Notes under the pieces: generated by a model
The model's database searches: none
What the model saw: the letters and a program-made list of their open reading frames with translations, nothing else
What the model was told of the DNA's origin: nothing
Part shown: positions 9,536-15,948 of the stretch, piece by piece
Numbering within the stretch: the stretch's first letter is position 1
Layout: each line of letters begins with the position of its first letter
Source: CAYNNP01 sp964398215
GTDB lineage: Bacteria; Planctomycetota; Planctomycetia; Pirellulales; Pirellulaceae
Assembly (NCBI GenBank): GCA_964398215.1
Contig: CAYNNP010000047.1
Location: forward strand, 1-31,676
Direction: 5' to 3'
DNA: 31,676 bases
Translations under genes and position numbers: made by a program

Positions 9536-9578
9536 CAAAACGCTCATGTGCTTCAATGCTCATGGGCGTTTTTTCTTT
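9536..9578 (+). terminator. Rho-independent terminator after the coiled-coil gene
   Basis: CGCTCATG (9541-9548) pairs with CATGGGCG (9561-9568) with one G-T pair and a 12-base loop. It is followed by a T-rich tract (TTTTTTCTTTT) and preceded by AAAA. It lies 25 bases after the stop of the coiled-coil gene and would stop that transcript. The A-tract opposite could give weak activity on the other strand. Confidence 0.85.
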
Positions 9579-9621
9579 TCGAATCCAGCACGCCGCGTGA
9601 GTTTTCGAGTTGGGCTTTTCT

Positions 9622-9904
9622 GGTAACCCGAAGCGTGAGCGAGGGACAATCTTGACTCGGTCCCTCGCTCACGCTTTTTGGAGTTGCGCTCTTGGTGTAG
9701 GCCGGACCGAGCAAACGCTGCAATTGCCGGAACTTCGGACGCAAGTAGAAACGTGGTTGATAGTGTGATCTCTGCGACACAATGAAGACGTTTGCGCTGT
9801 TCCGGCACGCATTGCGTCCTTGGTCCGGCCTACAACCAAACACCACATCAAAAAGCGCAACTCCAAAACTCACGCTTCGGGTTACCAAAAACCAATGCCT
9901 GACG
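9622..9904. repeat. Interspersed inverted-repeat element, copy 2, with extra hairpin
   Basis: The core 9694-9844 matches 4181-4331 at about 95%. The right arm (AAGCGCAACTCCAAAACTC, then GGGTTACC) and the outer part ending AATGCCTGACG at 9904 are the inverse of the left end of copy 1. The left arm is interrupted: after GGTAACCCGAAGCGTGAG a perfect 17-base stem-loop is inserted (9631-9676). It has no coding capacity. Sharing of ends between copies in opposite orientation shows that CGTCAGGCATTGG belongs to the terminal inverted repeat. Confidence 0.85.
9631..9676. repeat. Perfect 17-base inverted repeat inside the element
   Basis: AAGCGTGAGCGAGGGAC (9631-9647) is the exact inverse complement of 9660-9676, with a 12-base loop between. 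The stem extends the arm sequence GCGTGAG of the surrounding element, which suggests that two element ends collided or that a smaller palindromic unit inserted here. A stable RNA hairpin would form in either direction. Confidence 0.85.
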
Positions 9905-9942
9905 CAAAAGCGCAATGTCAAAACCCAACACGTCGGGTTACT
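9905..9942. repeat. Degenerate half-unit of the interspersed repeat
   Basis: AAAAGCGCAATGTCAAAACC followed by CACGTCGGGTTAC resembles the right arm at 9851-9886 (AAAAGCGCAACTCCAAAACT, then GCTTCGGGTTACC). A comparable inverse half-unit, GCGTGAGTTTTCGAGTTGGG, lies at about 9595-9614. Together these flank copy 2, so the gap looks like layered insertions or partial duplications. Confidence 0.6.
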
Positions 9943-10020
9943 TTTGCCGGCACGTCTCTCATGCGACAGGATTCACATTAGAATTGCCCTGTCACTTCAA
10001 TCGCGCATTCAGCAGAAACC

Positions 10021-11616
10021 ATGAAAAGCATCTACCTCGTCGTTGCCCTTACCATTTTTGGGACCGGCCATGTCGCTGCTGCGAAGCCCAATATTCTGTT
10101 CATCGCCGTGGATGACCTGCGGCCAGAACTTGGGTGCTATGGATCTCCCATCGCAATTTCGCCGAACCTGGACGCTCTTGCCGCCGATGGAATGCTATTT
10201 CAACGAGCCTATTGCCAAGAAGCCATTTGCCGACCGTCGCGAGCAAGTTTGATGACGGGGGCGCGTCCGGAAACGACAGGACTGTTCCATAACCACGTTT
10301 CGTTGCGTGAACTGCAACCCGACATTGTCACATTGCCACAACACTTGATTGCCAATGGATACGAAACGGTCTATTGCGGCAAGATTTTTCACCAAGGCGA
10401 TACGGATGATGAAAAGTCGTGGAGCCGCAAACCGGTCAAGTGGTTGAAAGGAATCCAGCGTCCAAAGCCGTACGCGTTGCCCGAAAACATCAAATTGAAA
10501 AATGGAAAACTCAAGGAGATGATTGCGAAGTATGGAGAAGCTGCAAAGCGAGGACTCGCCAATGGGCCAGCCTATGAAAAAGCGGATGTTCCCGACCATG
10601 CGTATGCCGATGGGTATGAAACCTTGCGGGCAATCGCGACGATGAAAGAAATGTCGCAGCAAGACAAACCGTTTTTCTTGGCATTGGGTTTCAAAAAGCC
10701 ACACCTGAATTGGACGTCACCGGCAAAGTATTGGGATCTTTACGATCGCGAAAAAATCCCCATGTCGACAACAACGACTGCGCCGCAAAACGGTGCTGCG
10801 ATGGGACTGCATGCGTCATTCGAGCTGCGCACGCGGGCCGGCATTCCAAAGTCAGGACCTCTGGGCAATGAACTTTCGCGAACATTGAAACACGCCTACT
10901 TGGCTTGTGTGAGCTACGTCGATGCCCAGATCGGAAAAATGGTGACTGCCATTGATGAGGCAGGGCTGCGCGAGAACACGGTCATCATTGTCTGGGGTGA
11001 TCATGGTTGGCATGTCGGCGACATGGGAGTATGGGGCAAAGCTACGAATTACGAAATTGCAACGCGCGTTCCTCTGATCATCTGGACGCCAGGGATGAAA
11101 GCCCGCGGCGCTTCGACCAAGGCGTTGGTGGAATTGGTGGATATGTATCCAACGTTGTGCCAACTAGCAGGCGTTGAAACTCCAGATCATCTGGAAGGCC
11201 ACAGTTTCGTGCCTCTGCTGGATAACCCAACCAAGACCTGGAAGAAAGCTGCTTTTAGTCAGTATCCAAATCCTGCGTTGCGGGAATGGGCCGCGAATCC
11301 TTTGTCCAAAGAAATGCGCGAGACTTGGTTTGGACCGCTTATCAAAGAGGTAGAGAAGCGAATCATTGACCAGCAGGGTGACAAGTGGAACCGCGAATTA
11401 TTCGAAGAACACCTGATGGGCTATGCAATGCGCACCGACCGCTATCGCTTGGTCGTCTGGCGCGACCATCGAGACTTAGATGCGGAACCGATCTTTGTCG
11501 AACTTTTCGACCACCAGTCAGACCCTCAAGAAACCAAAAACATTGCATCGCAAAATCCAGAGCTCACCAGACGGCTTGTCAAACAACTGCGCGATGGCTG
11601 GAAGGCTGCGCTGTAG
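10021..11616 (+). CDS. Secreted sulfatase, iduronate-2-sulfatase-like
   Basis: This 531-residue type I sulfatase hydrolyses sulfate esters. Residues 1-21 are a signal peptide (ending HVAAA) and the mature protein begins KPNILFIAVDDLRPELG, with metal-binding D31 and D32. The formylglycine motif is CRPSR with C70 as the residue to be oxidised. Further family blocks are KIFHQG, FFLALGFKKPH and WGDHGWHVGD (D327, H328). The length and the PNILFI/DDLRP signature fit the iduronate-2-sulfatase-like group abundant in planctomycetes, where the substrates are usually sulfated polysaccharides. The specific substrate cannot be told. Activation needs a maturase encoded elsewhere. The start is the ATG at 10021; no clear Shine-Dalgarno site precedes it. 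The repeat cluster lies immediately upstream and a 6-base hairpin (CACCAA/TTGGTG, 11617-11639) follows the stop without a T-tract. Confidence 0.93.
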   Translation: MKSIYLVVALTIFGTGHVAAAKPNILFIAVDDLRPELGCYGSPIAISPNLDALAADGMLFQRAYCQEAICRPSRASLMTGARPETTGLFHNHVSLRELQPDIVTLPQHLIANGYETVYCGKIFHQGDTDDEKSWSRKPVKWLKGIQRPKPYALPENIKLKNGKLKEMIAKYGEAAKRGLANGPAYEKADVPDHAYADGYETLRAIATMKEMSQQDKPFFLALGFKKPHLNWTSPAKYWDLYDREKIPMSTTTTAPQNGAAMGLHASFELRTRAGIPKSGPLGNELSRTLKHAYLACVSYVDAQIGKMVTAIDEAGLRENTVIIVWGDHGWHVGDMGVWGKATNYEIATRVPLIIWTPGMKARGASTKALVELVDMYPTLCQLAGVETPDHLEGHSFVPLLDNPTKTWKKAAFSQYPNPALREWAANPLSKEMRETWFGPLIKEVEKRIIDQQGDKWNRELFEEHLMGYAMRTDRYRLVVWRDHRDLDAEPIFVELFDHQSDPQETKNIASQNPELTRRLVKQLRDGWKAAL

Positions 11617-11704
11617 CACCAACGGCCCCCCGATTGGTGACCATCGGCAGTGCGTTTGTTCGTGAATTTTGAGAACGCGAAGCAGATTTCGTTGACGTCG
11701 GGTC

Positions 11705-11760
11705 AAAGTAGCTTTAGTCTAATGGCCACGGCGTTAGTTGAAGGGGCTGGAGCTACTAAA
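11705..11760 (+). repeat. Short intergenic palindromic motif, copy B
   Basis: AGTAGCT (11707-11713) and AGCTACT (11751-11757) are inverse complements that enclose GGCCACGGCGTTAG (11724-11737). The inner block and AGCTAC recur at 4411-4442 (inverse) and 17324-17346. The motif sits just ahead of the first PEP-CTERM gene and could form a cruciform or an RNA stem in its leader. Confidence 0.5.
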
Positions 11761-11776
11761 ACGCAGGGGCCATCTT

Positions 11777-12427
11777 ATGTTCGCAAGATTCTGTATTCTG
11801 TGCAGTTCCGTTTTCATTCTGTCCTCAACGGCACAGTGTGGTTTTGTATTTGTTAACGGCACAGCCGAAGACACGGCCCTGACAGCAGCCAACACCAGCG
11901 TATTTTCGTTTGTCGATGGGACAACTGGAATCACGGCCACATTCACGGCGACTGGCGGAATTTTGGATATCATTGGCCCAGACGCAAACAACTTTCAAGG
12001 TTTGTCGGTTGGGTCAGACACGATCCAGCCAGGCGAATCTTTGAGTATTGTTTTTGACCAAGACATTGATTTGACGAGTCTGGTTCTATCGCATCGGATC
12101 GACGTTCCAGGGACCTTCAACGTGAACGTAGGCGGTACAAACTTTCCTACGTCTTCCCCCAACAACCCTGGCACGCCACCGATCGCATTCCAGTTCACTC
12201 AGACATTCGCGCCAGTGACACTCGCCTCTGGAACAGCGATTGTGTTTACCGGTACGGCGCCTTTCACACTCAATCAGGTGGACTTTACGGCGGGTACATT
12301 CACAGCGGGCGGAGTGTCAGTCCCAGAACCCTCTTCTTTCGCGATGCTTGGGCTGATTGCCATCGGATTGATTCTGAGACGAAAATCACGTTTAGATTGC
12401 GTTAAGTCTACGCAGGCTGGGTTGTAA
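11777..12427 (+). CDS. PEP-CTERM sorting-domain protein 1
   Basis: This 216-residue secreted protein starts at the ATG at 11777, which has AGGGG about 7 bases upstream; an upstream TTG would add 13 residues. A signal peptide (residues 1 to about 21) is followed by a Thr/Ser/Val/Gly-rich body that looks all-beta. The C-terminus carries a PEP-CTERM tag: VPEPSSFAMLG, a hydrophobic stretch and the basic cluster RRKSR. In known systems the tag is cut by an exosortase and the protein is sent to the cell surface or exopolysaccharide matrix. No exosortase is in this window, so sorting relies on a distant locus. The body has no recognisable enzyme motif. A second PEP-CTERM gene follows 59 bases later. 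Confidence 0.88.
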   Translation: MFARFCILCSSVFILSSTAQCGFVFVNGTAEDTALTAANTSVFSFVDGTTGITATFTATGGILDIIGPDANNFQGLSVGSDTIQPGESLSIVFDQDIDLTSLVLSHRIDVPGTFNVNVGGTNFPTSSPNNPGTPPIAFQFTQTFAPVTLASGTAIVFTGTAPFTLNQVDFTAGTFTAGGVSVPEPSSFAMLGLIAIGLILRRKSRLDCVKSTQAGL

Positions 12428-12451
12428 TAGAGGTATTTGGCAACTTAAAAT
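12422..12451 (+). promoter_or_regulatory. Candidate promoter for the second PEP-CTERM gene
   Basis: TTGTAA (12422-12427) and TAAAAT (12446-12451) are 18 bases apart and match the sigma-70 boxes at 4 and 5 of 6 positions. The -35 box overlaps the stop codon of the first PEP-CTERM gene. Transcription would begin near 12458, ahead of the ATG at 12487. This is a sequence-only prediction. Confidence 0.4.
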
Positions 12452-12486
12452 CGTGGGCTCATGTACACCTGATAGTGAGTTCATTT

Positions 12487-13152
12487 ATGTCCCGATTCAT
12501 CGCAACGATTCTTTTGGCAGCCGCGACCGCTTCGCCAACATTCGCTGGATTCATTCAAGAGTTTCAGACAGATGTTGGTGCTCCAATTGGAAACACTTTT
12601 ACATCGACGGCGACAGGGTTATCTGACAACGGTGTAACCTTTGATGCGACCCTTACTGTGACGGGATCTGGAACAGCGCTTGATGTCATAAGCACTGGGA
12701 TTGGAGTCGTGGGTCTAGAGTCAGACTTAGTCAATGATGGCGAGTTTCTTTCGTTCACAGTCGCGGTTTCAAACGTTTCCGGCGGTACCGTTTCTATCGA
12801 TGGTTTCACAGAATTAGACTTCAATTTCTTGGGCACGACTGACACCGCCTTTCTAAGCTTAGACAATTCGAGTGCGACTGCGGCCGACAACTTTTTTGTG
12901 TTGACCTCGGGAGCCGACGTGTTCGACATATCTAGTGTGTCGCCCGCTTCGTTCTTTGCCATCGCTGGTGATAGCACAACAGCAGGCGTTGAAAACAGTT
13001 TTCGGATCAACGATGTCAGTGCAAGCTTCACCGGCACCGCTGCTGCGGTACCTGAGCCATCCGCCTTCGCGTTGCTAGGGCTGGCGATGGCAGGAACTAT
13101 TTTGGTCCGTAAACGTCGAAAGAATTCGCTTTCCAACATAGCGACAGAGTAG
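12487..13152 (+). CDS. PEP-CTERM sorting-domain protein 2
   Basis: This is a 221-residue secreted protein. The ATG at 12487 gives a compact signal peptide (MSRFIATILLAAATASPTFA, then GFIQ); a GTG at 12475 would add 4 residues. The body is rich in Thr, Ser, Asp and Val with alternating hydrophobic positions, which suggests a beta-sandwich. The tail is VPEPSAFALLGLAM followed by a hydrophobic run and RKRRK, a typical PEP-CTERM signal recognised by exosortase. It shares the tag with the preceding gene but little of the body, so the two are not an obvious recent duplication. The likely location is the outer surface or matrix. Function is unknown. Confidence 0.88.
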   Translation: MSRFIATILLAAATASPTFAGFIQEFQTDVGAPIGNTFTSTATGLSDNGVTFDATLTVTGSGTALDVISTGIGVVGLESDLVNDGEFLSFTVAVSNVSGGTVSIDGFTELDFNFLGTTDTAFLSLDNSSATAADNFFVLTSGADVFDISSVSPASFFAIAGDSTTAGVENSFRINDVSASFTGTAAAVPEPSAFALLGLAMAGTILVRKRRKNSLSNIATE

Positions 13153-13229
13153 TTAAGTGAATCTGGGTTTCGGATTCGAGTCATGTCGACGAAGATGATT
13201 GGCAGACTGCCTGCAATCTGGAACACAAC

Positions 13230-14300
13230 ATGCCCCGAATCACGTCTCTCAATTCTCCGTTGCTCTCGGATCTGTGCCGTGACTTGTCGACTCGATCTGG
13301 TCAGTGGCAAAGCGTTACAGATTGGCCAGCCACCTCGCTGAAACAATGTGCAGACGCGGGAGTCTTTCGTTGGTTCTTTCCTGAGCCCGTCGGCGGCCTA
13401 GGCTGGGATCCAGCGGACAAGACACGAGGCTACTTAAAGCTCTCTGAAGCTGATTTGACAACCACGTTCATCATCACGCAGTACATGGGCTGCATTCGGC
13501 GCATCGCGGGCAGTGATAACGACGCGGTTCGAGAGCGCTGGTTGGATAGCCTGATCAGTGGACAAAACTATGGCACCGTTGGCATCAGCCATTTAACAAC
13601 TAGCCGGCGGCATCTCAGCAAGCCAATTCTAAACGCCGTTGCAGACGGCGAGGGCTTTCGGTTGAACGGTTTTTCGCCATGGGTCACCGGGGCACCTCAT
13701 GCAGATGTTTACGTAATTGGTGCGACTTTGGATGACGGTCGCGAGATGCTAGTTGCTGTGCCAAGCGACTTGCCAGGTGTGGAGCCCAGTGCTGGAGCCG
13801 ATTTGTTGGCACTTTCAGCTAGCTGCACCGATCGGGTCGATTTTCACGACGTCCGCGTCGAACCATCCATGCTGGTCGCTGGACCAATGCAAAACGTCAT
13901 GACGTCTGGAACGGGTGGGACTGCCGGAGGGCTACAAACATCGACACTTGCGTTAGGTCTAGCGACGGCGGCCGTCAATTACTTGCAGAGCGAATCCGAA
14001 AAGCGTGCCGATTTGGTGGCCGCTGCAACGGGGCTGGGCAATGAGTTAACGCAAGCGACAGAGCAATTGATTCGCGCCACCAGTGGTGACAAAACTTGCG
14101 ATTCCGCAGAGATTCGTGCACAAGCAAACGGGCTGGTCATGCGAACCACTCAGGCGGCGATGACGGCCGCAAAAGGAGCAGGATTCGTAGAAGGTCACCC
14201 TGTTGGACGGTGGTGTCGCCAAGCCTTGTTCTTTCTCGTTTGGAGTTGCCCGCAACCGGTAGCTCAAGCTCAATTGTGCGAGCTAGCCGGGATCGATTGA
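13230..14300 (+). CDS. Acyl-CoA dehydrogenase-like flavoprotein
   Basis: This 356-residue cytoplasmic protein resembles the acyl-CoA dehydrogenase superfamily. The N-terminal helical part includes FFPEPVGGLGW, corresponding to the family's P-E-x-x-GG-x-G block. The middle part carries the beta-domain pattern (TVGISHL, GFRLNGFSPWVTGAPHADVYVIGA, DRVDFHDVRVEPSMLV). The C-terminal helical domain is shorter than usual and lacks the YEG(T/A) block near the end of classical members that bears the catalytic Glu or FAD contact. It may thus be a divergent oxidase or monooxygenase-like member, or catalytically altered. The ATG at 13230 is used; no Shine-Dalgarno site is visible. It stands alone, convergent with the acidic-protein gene, so context does not reveal a substrate. 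Confidence 0.75.
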   Translation: MPRITSLNSPLLSDLCRDLSTRSGQWQSVTDWPATSLKQCADAGVFRWFFPEPVGGLGWDPADKTRGYLKLSEADLTTTFIITQYMGCIRRIAGSDNDAVRERWLDSLISGQNYGTVGISHLTTSRRHLSKPILNAVADGEGFRLNGFSPWVTGAPHADVYVIGATLDDGREMLVAVPSDLPGVEPSAGADLLALSASCTDRVDFHDVRVEPSMLVAGPMQNVMTSGTGGTAGGLQTSTLALGLATAAVNYLQSESEKRADLVAAATGLGNELTQATEQLIRATSGDKTCDSAEIRAQANGLVMRTTQAAMTAAKGAGFVEGHPVGRWCRQALFFLVWSCPQPVAQAQLCELAGID

Positions 14301-14377
14301 AGTCGGCTCTAAATCAACAACCAGCTGGAAGACTTTCGCTACGAAGAGAAATCAAACTCTTATTTTACAAGCGGTCT

Positions 14378-14857
14378 TTAACGATACAGGTTGTCAAAGT
14401 CATCGAAGTCGTCGAGCTCAAGATCGTCGTCTTCTTTCTCGTCACCGCCTGCGGTATTCAGACCGAATTCAGTACTGATTTCGTCGTCGATTTCGATTTC
14501 GTAGTCATCGTTGGCTTCTTCCTCGAAATCGTCATCAAATTCGTCGTCGAAATCGTCTTCGTCGATGTCATCGAATTCGTCTAAATCATCGTCCTCGTCC
14601 AGCCCGTCATTGAATCCGTCATCGACTTCTTCTTCAAATCCGTCATCAACATCGTCGTCCTTTTCCGGCTCAGGTTCTGGCTCTGCCTCAGGTTCCGGCT
14701 CTGAACCCTCATCCGTTTCATCAATTTCCTTTGATGAATCATCATCTTCACATACAGGAACCAACTGATTCTTTTCTGGCACAGTGGACTTTACGTGAGT
14801 AGCCAGCTCGCTCGAATCGGTGCTAGCAACTGTTGAAGGGGACAAAGTCAGGGTCAT
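14378..14857 (-). CDS. Extremely acidic low-complexity protein
   Basis: This 159-residue protein contains about 72 Asp or Glu residues (roughly 45%), concentrated from residue 37 to the end. The first ~35 residues are Ser/Thr-rich and neutral. A short PEPEPE spacer (about residues 53-64) precedes long D/E runs broken by Phe, Ile and Tyr at near-regular positions (DDFDDEFDDDF). The coding strand is dominated by GAY/GAR codons, and the complementary reading frame gives a Ser-rich shadow that is not real. There is no signal peptide, membrane segment or known domain. Possible roles are a nucleic-acid mimic, histone- or ribosome-like chaperone, or Ca-binding polymer, none of which can be shown. 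The ATG is at 14857. It is divergent from the LpoB-like gene across a 342-base gap. Confidence 0.8.
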   Translation of the reverse strand: MTLTLSPSTVASTDSSELATHVKSTVPEKNQLVPVCEDDDSSKEIDETDEGSEPEPEAEPEPEPEKDDDVDDGFEEEVDDGFNDGLDEDDDLDEFDDIDEDDFDDEFDDDFEEEANDDYEIEIDDEISTEFGLNTAGGDEKEDDDLELDDFDDFDNLYR

Positions 14858-15199
14858 ATTGGGTCGAACCTAAGGAATCTTGAGCCGTTTGATTGCTGCC
14901 AATCCGATGCCATCGGCTTCAAATTGCGAAACTAAGGAAACTCGGAAGCTTTACTGTGAGTTTCCCGAGCAAGTTGGGTTTGTCAACGTCTTGCGTCGAA
15001 AAGACCGATGGATTGGAAGGGGAACCAGCTCTGAAATCGCTGAACTTTTACAGTGGTCTGGTCCGGTGCAGCAATATTTTGATAACTGCCAGTGACTGGG
15101 CAAGCGGCACAAGCAAATTTTCAGACGGTTTTGTCGCAAAAAAGGACCGAAGACTGGCCAGCGACCGCTCAGGCTAGAAAATTCGCAGGAATCAACGCT
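14858..15199. promoter_or_regulatory. Divergent intergenic region with palindromes
   Basis: This 342-base gap separates the acidic-protein gene from the LpoB-like gene and must hold both promoters. A near-perfect palindrome, CCGATGCCATCGG, lies at 14904-14916, about 50 bases from the acidic-protein start. An 8-base stem, GGAAACTC/GAGTTTCC, lies at 14936-14965 with a 14-base loop. Either could be an operator. No convincing promoter boxes are seen, and the short plus-strand frames here lack coding character. An AGGA about 10 bases before 15200 is a possible ribosome binding site. Confidence 0.45.
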
Positions 15200-15913
15200 A
15201 TGAAATCACGACGGCAGGTTTGTATCGCTTTGGGCTCAATGGCTGTGCTCCAGGTCGGTTGCGGTCGACAATATGCCCATCTGCTCGCCCCAGAGAATAA
15301 AGACTTGGTCGGCAGTCATGCTGCTGGAGCTGGAACCTGGAACCCGCTGGTCGATCAAGCCGTGGCCCAAATCCTATCCCGGTGCCCGCCAGCTGTCAGA
15401 CACGCATCAGTGGAACTGACCGAGGGAGCCGTTGTCGAGGAAGTCGTCGGAGCCGCTCTGGTGGATGGTCCTGCCGCGGTGTGCTTTATCGGAATTGAGA
15501 ATAAGAGTGCCGAGGAATTATACGACTTTAAAGATCAGCTTTACGATCGAATCGATTCCCAGGTCAATCAGGCCGGTACCTTTCGCTGCATCAGTAGACG
15601 GATGGTTGACGCGGCGCTCAAGGCCACCAGCCTTCGCCCCGATGCATTGTTCCTGCCCCAAAACCGCGCCGTGTTTGCGGACGTACTTGGCAAGCAAGGA
15701 ACGCCGGTCGATTACATGATGTACGCCACGATTACCTCGGGCACAACGGATCGGAACAAGACCAGCCAACGCGACTATGTTCTAACCCTGGAGATGGTCA
15801 ACCTGCACTCAGGCGACTACCTGAAGGAGTCGGCCAAGATCCGCAAGGGTTATTCAAAGACGCGGATCGGCAAGTGGTGGAACTATGGCGCGGGTGATCA
15901 AGCAGACGGTTGA
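15200..15913 (+). CDS. LpoB-like lipoprotein
   Basis: This 237-residue protein starts at the ATG at 15200; an ATG at 15092 in the same frame would put 36 hydrophilic residues in front of the signal. The signal peptide ends LQVGC with C21 as the likely lipidated Cys. The body resembles the LpoB (penicillin-binding-protein activator, COG3417) fold: a conserved helix-strand core with CFIGIENKSAEELYDFKDQLYDRIDSQ, a middle GTFRCISRRMVDAALKATSL, and VDYMMYATITSGTT followed by the strand YVLTLEMVNLHSGDYL. In E. coli, LpoB in the outer membrane stimulates PBP1b. Here that role is only inferred, because planctomycete cell-wall synthesis differs. The stop at 15913 is 35 bases before the partner lipoprotein gene, so they form an operon. 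Confidence 0.8.
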   Translation: MKSRRQVCIALGSMAVLQVGCGRQYAHLLAPENKDLVGSHAAGAGTWNPLVDQAVAQILSRCPPAVRHASVELTEGAVVEEVVGAALVDGPAAVCFIGIENKSAEELYDFKDQLYDRIDSQVNQAGTFRCISRRMVDAALKATSLRPDALFLPQNRAVFADVLGKQGTPVDYMMYATITSGTTDRNKTSQRDYVLTLEMVNLHSGDYLKESAKIRKGYSKTRIGKWWNYGAGDQADG

Positions 15914-15948
15914 AAAATCAGATCAATCTTGTTGACGCCATTTGGCCA

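Larger units (their letters stand above)
9511..10020. other. Intergenic repeat cluster between the coiled-coil gene and sulfatase
   Basis: This 510-base gap contains a terminator, then nested repeat units: a half-unit at about 9589-9621, the full inverted-repeat element with an inserted hairpin at 9622-9904, and another half-unit at about 9905-9942. Frames through the repeats give peptides such as VTRSVSEG and LTLRVTK on both strands. I recall such phrases in many planctomycete ORF catalogues as artefacts of this repeat, and I do not call a gene. The last ~75 bases before 10021 should hold the sulfatase promoter, but no clear boxes are seen. Confidence 0.75.

Noticed and set aside
9553..9921. 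A 122-residue minus-strand frame and relatives containing VTRSVSEG-like peptides
   Set aside because: It is the repeat cluster read through; the peptide occurs in both directions because of the palindromic arms.
14704..14760. Direct short repeats TCATC/TCGTC that could suggest an iteron array or CRISPR-like structure
   Set aside because: They are codon-level low complexity within the acidic-protein gene, with no regular repeat-spacer structure.
14511..14768. Ser-rich plus-strand frame
   Set aside because: It is the complement of the GAY/GAR-rich acidic-protein gene; the acidic frame has an ATG, full length and meaningful residue spacing.
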